Source: an uncultured Marinosulfonomonas sp. (GTDB lineage: Bacteria; Pseudomonadota; Alphaproteobacteria; Rhodobacterales; Rhodobacteraceae). Taken from it: a stretch of DNA of 39,233 nucleotides. The stretch's first letter is position 1. Each line of letters starts with the position of its first letter. Shown here in pieces: positions 1-7,404 of this stretch. The notes under the pieces were generated by a model, which worked only from the letters and a program-made list of their open reading frames with translations, was not told where the DNA came from and made no database searches. The translations under genes were made by a program, and so were the position numbers. Where the stretch lies: positions 1 through 39,233 of the forward strand of contig CAMZKY010000037.1 of assembly GCA_947311455.1 (NCBI GenBank), given 5' to 3'.

Positions 1-2
1 AC

Positions 3-1079
3 ATCGCCCCTTTTGCCCGCGATTGGGAAAAGGCTGGCGACATCCCCAAGGATTTATGGCCTAAATTGGCAGAACTTGGGTTTGGCGGCTTGTATGTGTC
101 TGAGGAAAACGGAGGATCAGGGCTAACCCGTTTGGACGCGACGTTGGTGTTTGAGGCGCTTTCGATGTCCTGTCCCTCGGTTGCGGCATTCCTGTCGATC
201 CACAACATGTGCGCGGCGATGATTGATAAATTCGCCAGCCCCGCGTTGCGCGACAAATACCTTCCCAAAGCGATCACCATGGAAACCGTGTTTTCCTATT
301 GCCTGACCGAACCCGCGTCAGGATCGGATGCGGCCGCGTTGAAAACCAAAGCTGTAAAAACCGATACGGGCTATGCCCTGACCGGCACCAAAGCTTTTAT
401 TTCGGGCGGCGGATATTCCGACGCCTATATCGTTATGGCGCGCAGCGGCGACGCGGGGCCAAAAGGTATTTCGGCGTTTATCGTTGAAGATGGCACAACG
501 GGCATTTCCTATGGCGGTCTTGAGGAAAAAATGGGTTGGCGAAGCCAACCGACACGCCAAGTGCAATTGGACGATTGCAACATTCCCGATGAAAATTTAA
601 TTGGTGAACTGGGCAAAGGTTTCACATATGCGATGAAAGGCCTGGATGGCGGGCGTTTGAATATTTCCGCCTGTTCCCTTGGCGGGGCGCGCGCCGCCCT
701 TGATGCGACGCTGGAATATATGGGTGAACGTCAGGCTTTTGGTAAGCCGATTGATCAATTTCAGGCACTGCAATTTCGCCTTGCCGATATGGAAATCAAA
801 CTGGCCGCCGCGCGTGTATTCTTACATCAAGCCGCCTCAAAGCTGGATCAAGGTGCGCCGGACGCGACCAAACATTGTGCAATGGCCAAGAAATTTGTCA
901 CCGAAGCCGGATCAGAAATTGCCAATCAATGCCTGCAACTCCATGGTGGCTATGGCTATCTGGCGGATTACGGCATCGAAAAACTGGTGCGCGATTTGCG
1001 GGTGCATGAAATCCTTGAGGGCACCAATGAAATCATGCGCCTGATTGTGGCGCGTCAAATGCTGGCGGAGCGTGGTTAA
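3..1079 (+). CDS. Acyl-CoA dehydrogenase, probable isobutyryl-CoA dehydrogenase (5' end cut by window)
   Basis: FAD-dependent acyl-CoA dehydrogenase, probably oxidising isobutyryl-CoA to methacrylyl-CoA in valine catabolism. The track begins at an internal TTG at 66, but the frame stays open to the window edge and reads IAPFARDWEKAGDIP, a normal N-terminal acyl-CoA dehydrogenase stretch, so the true start lies upstream. Visible family signatures are AYCLTEPxSGSD-like 'SYCLTEPASGSDAA', the 'RQAFGKPIDQFQALQF' segment, 'LQLHGGYGYLADYGIEKLVRDLRV' and 'ILEGTNEIMRLIVAR'; the last two are typical of short/branched-chain enzymes. It ends TAATG, overlapping the next start by 1 nt, so the genes are probably translationally coupled. 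The substrate is inferred from the following hydrolase and 3-hydroxyisobutyrate dehydrogenase; the family call is secure. Confidence 0.93.
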   Translation: MAPFARDWEKAGDIPKDLWPKLAELGFGGLYVSEENGGSGLTRLDATLVFEALSMSCPSVAAFLSIHNMCAAMIDKFASPALRDKYLPKAITMETVFSYCLTEPASGSDAAALKTKAVKTDTGYALTGTKAFISGGGYSDAYIVMARSGDAGPKGISAFIVEDGTTGISYGGLEEKMGWRSQPTRQVQLDDCNIPDENLIGELGKGFTYAMKGLDGGRLNISACSLGGARAALDATLEYMGERQAFGKPIDQFQALQFRLADMEIKLAAARVFLHQAASKLDQGAPDATKHCAMAKKFVTEAGSEIANQCLQLHGGYGYLADYGIEKLVRDLRVHEILEGTNEIMRLIVARQMLAERG

Positions 1080-2116
1080 TGGCAGAGGTAAACATACGGG
1101 TTGAAGGCGCGGTTGGCCGTATCACGATCAACCGCCCCGATGCCCTGAACGCGATTTCCTATGATATGTGTATGGAGATCGAAAAGGCGCTGGATATGTG
1201 GCGCGATGACAATTCCGTGGAAATGCTGTTAATTGATGCCGCTGGTCCGCGCGCCTTTTCGGCGGGTGGCGATATTTCGGTGATCTATGACGCCGCCAAA
1301 AACGGCAAAATGGACTACGTGCAAACCTATTGGCGCGATGAATACCAGATGAACGCCAAATTATATGAATATCCCAAACCCACAGTCAGCTTTATGCAAG
1401 GTTTTACCATGGGGGGCGGCGTTGGTGTTGGCTGTCATTGTTCGCATCGGATTGTTGGCGAAAGCAGTAAAATCGCCATGCCGGAATGCGGCATTGGGCT
1501 GGTGCCGGATGTTGGCGGCTCAATGCTGCTGGCCAATGCGCCGGGACATTGCGGAGAATATATGGGCACAACAGGCACGCGCATGGGGCCTTCGGATGCG
1601 ATTTTTGCAGGGTTTGCCGATCACTATGTACCCGAAGACGACTGGCCTGCCCTGATGGCGGTTTTGTTGGAAACCGCCGATCCGGTTCATGCGGAAAATG
1701 CCAGTGTAACGCCGCCAAAAGGCAATCTCCCTGATAATCGCGATGAAATTGATCAGCATTTCGGCGGGAAATCATTGCAGGAAATCCTGGCTTCGCTTGA
1801 GGGATCGCAAACGGAATTCGCCACAAATGCACGTAAATTACTGCTGCGCAGCGCGCCTCTTTCAATGGCCTGCACCCTTGAAATCATTCAGGAATTACGC
1901 GGCACAGATGATATTCGCAAGGCGCTGGAATTGGAATATCGCTTTACCTATCGCTCGATGCAAGATGGCGATTTTATCGAAGGTATCCGCGCGGCAATTA
2001 TCGATAAAGATCGCAACCCGAATTGGCAACACTCAATACATGACGACATTGCCGACGCGGTAAAAAACATGCTGGCCCCGCTTGGCCCCGACACCCTGAC
2101 ATTTGAGGAGAGATAA
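1079..2116 (+). CDS. 3-hydroxyisobutyryl-CoA hydrolase (enoyl-CoA hydratase/isomerase family)
   Basis: Crotonase-fold enzyme of 345 aa that should hydrolyse 3-hydroxyisobutyryl-CoA to free 3-hydroxyisobutyrate in valine degradation. The length fits HIBCH-type hydrolases (about 350 aa) rather than ordinary enoyl-CoA hydratases (about 260 aa). The oxyanion-hole region reads 'FSAGGDISVIYDAAK' and a second block reads 'MPECGIGLVPDVGGSMLLA', which match the HIBCH versions (AGGDI and PE.GIG..PDVGG). The C-terminal part 'LELEYRFTYRSMQDGDFIEGIRAAIIDKDRNPNW' is also HIBCH-like. The gene starts inside the stop of the dehydrogenase (TAATG) and ends 1 nt before the mmsB start. A true methacrylyl-CoA hydratase is not visible here and may lie elsewhere. 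Confidence 0.88.
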   Translation: MAEVNIRVEGAVGRITINRPDALNAISYDMCMEIEKALDMWRDDNSVEMLLIDAAGPRAFSAGGDISVIYDAAKNGKMDYVQTYWRDEYQMNAKLYEYPKPTVSFMQGFTMGGGVGVGCHCSHRIVGESSKIAMPECGIGLVPDVGGSMLLANAPGHCGEYMGTTGTRMGPSDAIFAGFADHYVPEDDWPALMAVLLETADPVHAENASVTPPKGNLPDNRDEIDQHFGGKSLQEILASLEGSQTEFATNARKLLLRSAPLSMACTLEIIQELRGTDDIRKALELEYRFTYRSMQDGDFIEGIRAAIIDKDRNPNWQHSIHDDIADAVKNMLAPLGPDTLTFEER

Positions 2117-2117
2117 G

Positions 2118-2990
2118 ATGAAAGTAGGATTTATTGGCTTAGGCAATATGGGTAGCCCGATGGCAGAAAATCTGGCCAAAGCCGGCCATGAGGTCACAGG
2201 GTTTGATCTTGCTGCACCCTGCCCCGATGGTGTGCGCAAAGCCGATACCGCAGCTGAAGCCGCCAAAGGCCAAGACGTGGTGATCACCATGTTGCCAAAT
2301 GGCCAAATCCTGCGCGCTGTTGCAGAAGATATCATCCCCGCCATGCAAAACGGTGCGGTTTTGCTGGATTGTTCCACTGTGGATGTGGATAGCGCGCGTG
2401 CCGTTGCCGAACAATGTGACATGGCGGGTTTGATGGCGGTTGATGCCCCTGTTTCTGGCGGTGTTGGTGGTGCTTCTGGTGGTACGCTTACCTTTATGGC
2501 GGGTGGCTCGGATGATGCTTTTGCCAAGGTATCGCCCCTGTTTGATGTGATGGGGCAAAAGGCCGTGCATTGTGGTGCCTCCGGCGCGGGGCAATCCGCT
2601 AAAATTTGTAATAATATGATCCTTGGTGCCACCATGATTGTCACCTGCGAGGCTTTTGCGCTGGCCGATAAACTGGGCCTTGATCGTCAGAAAATGTTTG
2701 ACGTGGTTAGCACCTCATCCGGTTATAGCTGGACAATGAACGCCTATTGCCCCGCCCCGGGTGTTGGCCCGACATCGCCTTCCGATAACGATTACCAACC
2801 TGGATTTGCCGCCGAATTGATGCTGAAAGATTTGCGATTATCCCAACAAGCGGCAGAATCTGTGGACGCAGACACGCCAATGGGGCAAAGTGCAACCAGG
2901 CTTTATGAGCAATTTGTCGAAAACGAGGATGGAAACGGTATGGACTTTAGTGCGATGCTACCTCGATTTGAAAAGCGTTCGCGCGGGTAA
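2118..2990 (+). CDS. mmsB: 3-hydroxyisobutyrate dehydrogenase
   Basis: NAD-dependent beta-hydroxyacid dehydrogenase that oxidises 3-hydroxyisobutyrate to methylmalonate semialdehyde, the step after the upstream hydrolase. The N-terminus 'MKVGFIGLGNMGSPMAENLAKAGHEVTGFD' is the Rossmann dinucleotide-binding motif (GLGNMG). The substrate loop 'DAPVSGGVGGASGGTLTFMAGG' and the catalytic-lysine helix 'GAGQSAKICNNMILG' are both present. The track starts 15 nt earlier, but a clear GGAG ribosome binding site (around 2106-2111) lies just before the ATG at 2118, and that start gives the canonical MKVGFIG beginning at 290 aa. The stop TAA overlaps the ATG of the Crp/Fnr gene by 1 nt. mmsA would be expected upstream, outside the window. 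Confidence 0.93.
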   Translation: MKVGFIGLGNMGSPMAENLAKAGHEVTGFDLAAPCPDGVRKADTAAEAAKGQDVVITMLPNGQILRAVAEDIIPAMQNGAVLLDCSTVDVDSARAVAEQCDMAGLMAVDAPVSGGVGGASGGTLTFMAGGSDDAFAKVSPLFDVMGQKAVHCGASGAGQSAKICNNMILGATMIVTCEAFALADKLGLDRQKMFDVVSTSSGYSWTMNAYCPAPGVGPTSPSDNDYQPGFAAELMLKDLRLSQQAAESVDADTPMGQSATRLYEQFVENEDGNGMDFSAMLPRFEKRSRG

Positions 2991-3643
2991 TGGGCTGGGT
3001 TGCCACCTCTGCTGGCCTTGCGGGGCTAGATTATGATGCGGCGGCACGTTTAAATCAGCTGCCCCCGATGGAAGTGCCGTCAGGAACTGTTTTGTTTTCA
3101 CCTGGCGATGCGGTCAAAGGCTATGTGATTGTGTTAAAGGGGCGGGTTTCGGTATCTTTAACGGGTGTATCGGGGCGCGAAATGCTGCTTTATGCGGTGA
3201 CACCGGGCCAATCCTGCATTCAAAGCACCTTGGGCCTAATGGGCGGCGAAGATTATACAGCCGAAGCCATGACTGAGGAGCATTGCACTTTAGTTATGCT
3301 TCCTAAGCCACTGTTTCTTAGTCTTTTAAATGAATCTAGTGCCTTTCGGTCCGTGGTATTTTCCGCTTTTGCAGAGCGTATGCAAACTATGATGCATCTA
3401 CTTGAAAAGGTGGCTTTTCAGCGGGTTGAATGCCGATTGGCGGCGCATCTTTTGGATCGTGCGGTTGACGGAACTCTTTTGGCAACACAACAGGAATTGG
3501 CCGTGGCCGTGGGCAGCGCACGTGAGGTTATTTCGCGCCGCCTAGATGCATGGTCGCGCCATGGATGGGTGAAAACGTCACGCGGAACGGTGGAAATTAC
3601 CGATAAAGAGGCGCTGCAGGCCTTGGCCGATGAAACTGTGTGA
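2990..3643 (+). CDS. Crp/Fnr family transcriptional regulator
   Basis: 217-aa regulator with an N-terminal cyclic-nucleotide-binding-like beta barrel (about 20-125: 'SGTVLFSPGDAVKGYVIVLKGRVSVSL'), a dimerisation helix (about 125-150) and a C-terminal winged helix ('LLATQQELAVAVGSAREVISRRLDAWSRHGWV'). The recognition helix carries R-E-x-x-x-R, the residue set by which E. coli CRP reads TGTGA half-sites. The N-terminal cysteine cluster of oxygen-sensing FNR is absent; the cysteines present are scattered (GQSC, EHC, VEC). The ATG overlaps the mmsB stop and has no obvious ribosome binding site, so it probably depends on coupling. It precedes a YgaP-type membrane protein by 66 nt, and a TGTGA/TCACA dyad overlaps its own stop codon. 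The effector is unknown. Confidence 0.88.
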   Translation: MGWVATSAGLAGLDYDAAARLNQLPPMEVPSGTVLFSPGDAVKGYVIVLKGRVSVSLTGVSGREMLLYAVTPGQSCIQSTLGLMGGEDYTAEAMTEEHCTLVMLPKPLFLSLLNESSAFRSVVFSAFAERMQTMMHLLEKVAFQRVECRLAAHLLDRAVDGTLLATQQELAVAVGSAREVISRRLDAWSRHGWVKTSRGTVEITDKEALQALADETV

Positions 3644-3653
3644 CACCGTCACA
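3639..3653. promoter_or_regulatory. Candidate Crp/Fnr operator, TGTGAC-ACC-GTCACA
   Basis: A perfect inverted repeat with 6-bp arms lies across the stop codon of the Crp/Fnr gene, 57-71 nt upstream of the DUF2892 ATG. The half-sites TGTGA/TCACA are those read by the R-E-x-x-x-R recognition helix of CRP, which the adjacent regulator has. The spacing between TGTGA and TCACA is 5 nt here, against 6 in the E. coli CRP site, so the assignment is tentative. Confidence 0.45.
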
Positions 3654-3662
3654 GACGGGGGA

Positions 3663-3677
3663 TTAAGAATCGCTTAA
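3663..3677. promoter_or_regulatory. Inverted repeat TTAAG-N5-CTTAA in the DUF2892 promoter region
   Basis: A second short dyad lies between the TGTGA/TCACA element and the ribosome binding site of the DUF2892 gene. Its AT-rich arms resemble neither the FNR (TTGAT-N4-ATCAA) nor the CRP consensus. It could be an operator or chance in AT-rich DNA; nothing more can be said from sequence alone. Confidence 0.25.
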
Positions 3678-3709
3678 GAAAGGTCCAAGCAACTTATTGG
3701 AGAATTCTC

Positions 3710-3910
3710 ATGCTTAAGAAAAATATTGGCAATTTAGACCGTATCGCCCGTGTTGTTATCGGTGCCGCCCTGTTAATCGCCTATTTCGTTATGGATAACG
3801 CCAGCCCGTTCTTGCTGGTTGGTATTATTCCTTTGGCCACTGGCCTTATGTCATCCTGCCCACTGTATTCGATCTTTGGCATGAGCACTTGCCCAATGAA
3901 TGACGACTAA
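3710..3910 (+). CDS. YgaP-like DUF2892 inner-membrane protein
   Basis: 66-aa protein matching the YgaP-like transmembrane domain (DUF2892). It starts 'MLKKNIGNLDRIARVVIGAALL', the usual N-G-x-D-R-x-x-R amphipathic lead-in, followed by two hydrophobic helices (about 15-30 and 33-50) and the family's cysteine pair in 'SSCPLYSIFGMSTCP'. In E. coli YgaP this domain is fused to a rhodanese domain; here it stands alone, and a rhodanese gene sits 3.5 kb away beyond uvrA. GGAG at about 3699-3702 is a suitable ribosome binding site. The upstream Crp/Fnr gene and the dyads in the 66-nt gap suggest local control. A role in sulfane-sulfur or redox handling is inferred from YgaP, not shown. Confidence 0.85.
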   Translation: MLKKNIGNLDRIARVVIGAALLIAYFVMDNASPFLLVGIIPLATGLMSSCPLYSIFGMSTCPMNDD

Positions 3911-3944
3911 AAAAAACTGCTATATTTTTTAACGTTAACAATAG

Positions 3945-3973
3945 AGAGGCGCATTTTTGCGCCTCTTTTTTTT
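3945..3973 (+). terminator. Rho-independent terminator after the DUF2892 gene
   Basis: A perfect 9-bp stem (AGAGGCGCA / TGCGCCTCT) with a TTTT loop is followed by a run of T, 35 nt after the DUF2892 stop. This is a textbook intrinsic terminator and closes the rightward unit. Confidence 0.93.
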
Positions 3974-4213
3974 GGCCGTGTTTTCAATTTTTGGTGACGG
4001 ATTTCAATTGCCTTATTCCCTTACTAAAATAGCGCAGTAGTTTAATTGAGTCGGAATAAAATCTATAGTTTACAATAGCTAATATGGATGTGTGAAGGTA
4101 TTTTAGGCTTGGAAAATATAACGGGAACGATCCACGGCTTTGCCGACTGAGCGCCGGGAAATTATGTGCTTATTACATATTTATGGATCACTTAATCCGA
4201 AAAAACAAACCCG
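3974..4213. other. Intergenic spacer, no gene seen
   Basis: Together with the terminator this makes a gap of about 300 nt between the convergent DUF2892 and uvrA genes. It is AT-rich. I found no open frame of note, no RNA-like fold and no clear terminator hairpin for uvrA on the minus strand. Confidence 0.6.
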
Positions 4214-7048
4214 TTAAAGCATGTCTTTCAAATACTGCCCCGTATAGCTGGCCTCGTTCTTGGCCACCTCTTCGGGCGTGCCCACAGCAACAATTTCGCC
4301 GCCGCCATCACCGCCTTCGGGGCCAATATCAATGATCCAGTCGGCGGTTTTTACCACATCCAGATTGTGCTCGATCACCACCACGGTATTCCTTTGATCA
4401 ACCAGCTCGTGCAACACCTCAAGCAGCTTGCGCACATCTTCGAAATGCAGGCCTGTGGTGGGTTCGTCCAGAATATAAAGCGTGCGCCCCGTGGAACGTT
4501 TGGCCAGCTCTTTTGAAAGTTTCACGCGCTGCGCTTCGCCGCCTGATAGCGTCGTCGCTTGCTGGCCCACTTTGATATAACCCAGACCAACCCGCATCAG
4601 CGCATCCATTTTATCGCGGATGGTAGGAACCGCAGCAAAAAATCCTTGGGCTTCTTCAACCGTCATATCAAGAACGTCTGCTATACTCTTGCCTTTAAAC
4701 AATATTTCCAATGTTTCACGATTGTATCTTTTGCCGCGGCAGGTTTCACATTCCACGTAAACATCGGGCAAAAAGTGCATCTCGATCTTGATCAAACCGT
4801 CGCCTTTGCAGGCCTCACAGCGCCCGCCTTTGACGTTAAATGAAAACCGCCCGGGTTTGTAGCCGCGGGTTTTGGATTCCGGCAGCCCCGCAAACCAGTC
4901 ACGGATCGGGGTAAAGGCTCCGGTATAGGTGGCCGGATTAGAGCGCGGCGTGCGCCCGATAGGCCGCTGATCAATGTCGATCACCTTGTCCAGATATTCC
5001 AGCCCTCTAATCGTTTCGCAGGGTGCAGGCGTTTGACGTGCACCGTTCAGGCGCATGCTTGCAGTTTTGAACAGGGTTTCGATTGTAAGGGTTGATTTAC
5101 CGCCCCCCGACACCCCCGTCACACAGGTGAATTTTCCCAACGGAAATTCCGCTGTAACCGATTTCAAATTGTTGCCCGTGGCGTTTACAATTTGAATTTT
5201 CTTTTTATTACCTTTGCGCCGTTCATTTGGCACATCAATCTTGCGGGTGCCTGCCAGGTATTGCCCCGTCAGGGATTTTTTATTCTTGATCACTTGCTTT
5301 GGCGTGCCTTCGGCGACCACTTCACCACCGTGCACCCCTGCCCCTGGGCCGATATCGAACACATAATCTGCAACGCGAATGGCCTCTTCGTCATGCTCTA
5401 CCACAATCACCGTATTGCCTTGATCGCGCAGGTTTTGAAGTGTTTCAAGCAGCCGCCCGTTATCGCGTTGATGCAAGCCGATGGATGGCTCGTCCAGCAC
5501 ATATAGAACACCCGTCAGCCCAGAACCAATCTGGCTGGCCAGCCGGATACGTTGGCTTTCACCACCGGACAACGTACCGGAATTGCGGCTAAGAGTGAGG
5601 TAATCAAGGCCGACATTGTTCAAAAAGCCCAGCCTTTCACGGATTTCTTTCAGGATGGCATTGGCAATCGCATTCTGTTGCTTGGTCAGGGTGTCGGGCA
5701 CTTGTTTGCACCAGTCAAACGCCTCTTTGATTGACATTTGCACCACCTGCCCTGCATGCATGTGATCGATTTTCACGGCCAAGGCCTCGGGGCGCAGACG
5801 GTAGCCGCCGCAGGTTTTGCAAGGGCGATTGTTTTGGTACCGTTCAAATTCTTCGCGGATCCAATTGCTATCGGTTTCGCGGTAACGCCGTTGCATATTC
5901 GGGATCACCCCCTCAAACCCGCGCGTGACCTCATAAACCCGCCCGCCTTCGTCGTAACGGAATTTGATTTCCTCGTCGCCGGAACCGTGCAGAAATACAT
6001 TCTGCACCTTTTTAGGAAGGTCTTTCCAGGGGGTGTTTTTGTCAAACTCAAAATGGCGTGCAATGGCCTCAATGGTTTGCAAAAAATATGGAGATTTCCC
6101 TTTACGCCAAGGCGCCAAGGCCCCGTTATATAAGGTTAAAGTTTGATCTGGCACCACCAGACGTTCATCGAAAAACAGCTCAGCCCCAAGCCCGTCACAA
6201 TCTGGGCAGGCCCCAAATGGTGCGTTAAACGAAAACAGCCGAGGCTCGATTTCGGGGATGGTGAAGCCCGACACGGGACAAGCGAATTTTTCGGAAAATA
6301 CGTGGCGATCCGGCTCGCTCTCTTTGGGAACCGTTTCCAAAATCGCGATGCCATCTGCCAGATCAAGGGCTGTGCGCAGGCTATCGGCAAGCCGCGTTTC
6401 CAGCCCTTCGCGAATGATAATCCGATCGACTACCACATCAATATCGTGGCGGAATTTCTTGTCCAGCGTGGGGGGATCTTCCAGTTCATAGAACGCGCCG
6501 TCAACCTTGATGCGTTGAAAACCCTGCTTGCGCAATTCGGCAAATTCCTTGCGGTATTCGCCTTTGCGATCCCGCACAATCGGAGCCAAAAGATAGGCGC
6601 GCAGCCCCTCTTCCATTCCCATGATCCGATCCACCATATCCTGCACTTGCTGGGCCTTGATCGGTTTGCCTGTGGCGGGGCTATAGGGGGTGCCAACGCG
6701 AGCAAACAGCAGGCGCAAATAGTCGTAAATTTCCGTAACCGTGCCAACAGTTGATCGCGGGTTTTTGCTAGTGGTTTTTTGTTCAATCGAAATCGCAGGG
6801 GACAGGCCGGAAATGTGATCCACATCCGGTTTTTCCATCATATCCAGAAATTGGCGTGCATAGGCGGACAAGGATTCAACATAACGGCGCTGCCCCTCGG
6901 CATAGATTGTGTCAAAGGCCAGCGAGGATTTTCCAGAACCGGACAGGCCAGTGATCACCACCAACTGATTGCGCGGAATATCCACGTCGATGTTTTTCAG
7001 ATTATGTTCGCGTGCACCGCGCACTTCGATGTTTTTTAACTCACCCAT
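4214..7048 (-). CDS. uvrA: UvrABC excinuclease subunit A
   Basis: Damage-recognition ATPase of nucleotide excision repair, 944 aa, the normal length. It has two ABC ATPase modules: the first Walker A is GLSGSGKSS (about 34-42), the first signature '[13 protein letters not shown]' and Walker B '[15 protein letters not shown]'; the second Walker A is GVSGGGKST, with '[15 protein letters not shown]' and '[15 protein letters not shown]'. The C-terminal zinc finger is intact ('CEACKGDG...CETCRGKR'). The N-terminal finger reads CPVS...CPDC, with serine in place of the second cysteine, a form I recall from other alphaproteobacteria. The start gives '[25 protein letters not shown]', preceded by an AAGGG-type ribosome binding site. 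A GAAC-N7-GAAC element lies 66-80 nt upstream, fitting SOS control by LexA. Confidence 0.98.
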   Translation of the reverse strand: MGELKNIEVRGAREHNLKNIDVDIPRNQLVVITGLSGSGKSSLAFDTIYAEGQRRYVESLSAYARQFLDMMEKPDVDHISGLSPAISIEQKTTSKNPRSTVGTVTEIYDYLRLLFARVGTPYSPATGKPIKAQQVQDMVDRIMGMEEGLRAYLLAPIVRDRKGEYRKEFAELRKQGFQRIKVDGAFYELEDPPTLDKKFRHDIDVVVDRIIIREGLETRLADSLRTALDLADGIAILETVPKESEPDRHVFSEKFACPVSGFTIPEIEPRLFSFNAPFGACPDCDGLGAELFFDERLVVPDQTLTLYNGALAPWRKGKSPYFLQTIEAIARHFEFDKNTPWKDLPKKVQNVFLHGSGDEEIKFRYDEGGRVYEVTRGFEGVIPNMQRRYRETDSNWIREEFERYQNNRPCKTCGGYRLRPEALAVKIDHMHAGQVVQMSIKEAFDWCKQVPDTLTKQQNAIANAILKEIRERLGFLNNVGLDYLTLSRNSGTLSGGESQRIRLASQIGSGLTGVLYVLDEPSIGLHQRDNGRLLETLQNLRDQGNTVIVVEHDEEAIRVADYVFDIGPGAGVHGGEVVAEGTPKQVIKNKKSLTGQYLAGTRKIDVPNERRKGNKKKIQIVNATGNNLKSVTAEFPLGKFTCVTGVSGGGKSTLTIETLFKTASMRLNGARQTPAPCETIRGLEYLDKVIDIDQRPIGRTPRSNPATYTGAFTPIRDWFAGLPESKTRGYKPGRFSFNVKGGRCEACKGDGLIKIEMHFLPDVYVECETCRGKRYNRETLEILFKGKSIADVLDMTVEEAQGFFAAVPTIRDKMDALMRVGLGYIKVGQQATTLSGGEAQRVKLSKELAKRSTGRTLYILDEPTTGLHFEDVRKLLEVLHELVDQRNTVVVIEHNLDVVKTADWIIDIGPEGGDGGGEIVAVGTPEEVAKNEASYTGQYLKDML

Positions 7049-7113
7049 TTCGCGCCCTTTTCATGGTTAATTTATCCATAAAGAAACCCGCAAGGAACGC
7101 AATCGAAAAATAG

Positions 7114-7128
7114 GAACAATAGGCGAAC
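7114..7128 (-). promoter_or_regulatory. LexA (SOS) box GTTC-N7-GTTC upstream of uvrA
   Basis: On the uvrA strand the sequence reads GTTCGCCTATTGTTC, an exact match to the alphaproteobacterial LexA operator GTTC-N7-GTTC known from Rhodobacter sphaeroides, where uvrA is an SOS gene. It lies 66-80 nt before the uvrA ATG, a position suitable for repression. A further GAAC occurs at 7095-7098 but is not correctly spaced. Confidence 0.8.
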
Positions 7129-7146
7129 AAATAAGCTGCCTAAGGC

Positions 7147-7160
7147 TTAAACCGGTTTAA
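7147..7160. promoter_or_regulatory. Perfect 14-bp palindrome TTAAACCGGTTTAA
   Basis: This perfect palindrome sits between the LexA box and the rhodanese promoter in the divergent uvrA/rhodanese region. Its symmetry suggests a dimeric regulator site, but I do not recognise the motif. It could serve either gene. The rest of the 356-nt divergent gap holds the LexA box, the rhodanese promoter and no credible gene. Confidence 0.35.
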
Positions 7161-7319
7161 CCAGGCTAACTGATTTCTAGCCTATGCCCACTGACGCGTC
7201 TTCTGCCCCGGCAACTTTGGCCTGCGAATTGGCTGTCGGCAAAACAGGGATGAAAATCCAAGTGCGGATACGAGGCCGCGCCAGAAACGCAAATTTTTCA
7301 ATAATATCGAAATCGGTTC

Positions 7320-7347
7320 TTGACATATTCATTATATTGAATACATA
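7320..7347 (+). promoter_or_regulatory. Rhodanese promoter with ATTC-N8-GAAT (SqrR-like) operator
   Basis: A TTGACA -35 hexamer (7320-7325) is followed after 16 nt by a weak -10 (TACATA, 7342-7347). The spacer contains ATTC-ATTATATT-GAAT (7327-7342), part of the longer dyad TATTCA-N6-TGAATA. ATTC-N8-GAAT is, as I recall it, the motif bound by the sulfide-responsive ArsR-family repressor SqrR of Rhodobacter capsulatus. A repressor bound there would block RNA polymerase. The downstream gene is a rhodanese, a class known to be controlled by such repressors. The -10 is poor, so the exact promoter is uncertain. Confidence 0.5.
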
Positions 7348-7404
7348 CGGCTTGTAACAGCAACAATACCCGCATCTGCAGGTCAATTGAACAGGAACAT
7401 TTTA

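Noticed and set aside
2033-2644. 203-aa minus-strand ORF opposite mmsB
   Set aside because: Antisense to the Rossmann domain of mmsB; no ribosome binding site or family.
6143-6754. 203-aa plus-strand ORF opposite uvrA
   Set aside because: Shadow frame in a conserved part of uvrA; no domain.
7177-7386. 69-aa minus-strand ORF in the uvrA/rhodanese gap
   Set aside because: It begins with a Cys-rich unnatural run, has no ribosome binding site and covers the rhodanese promoter elements; no family resemblance.
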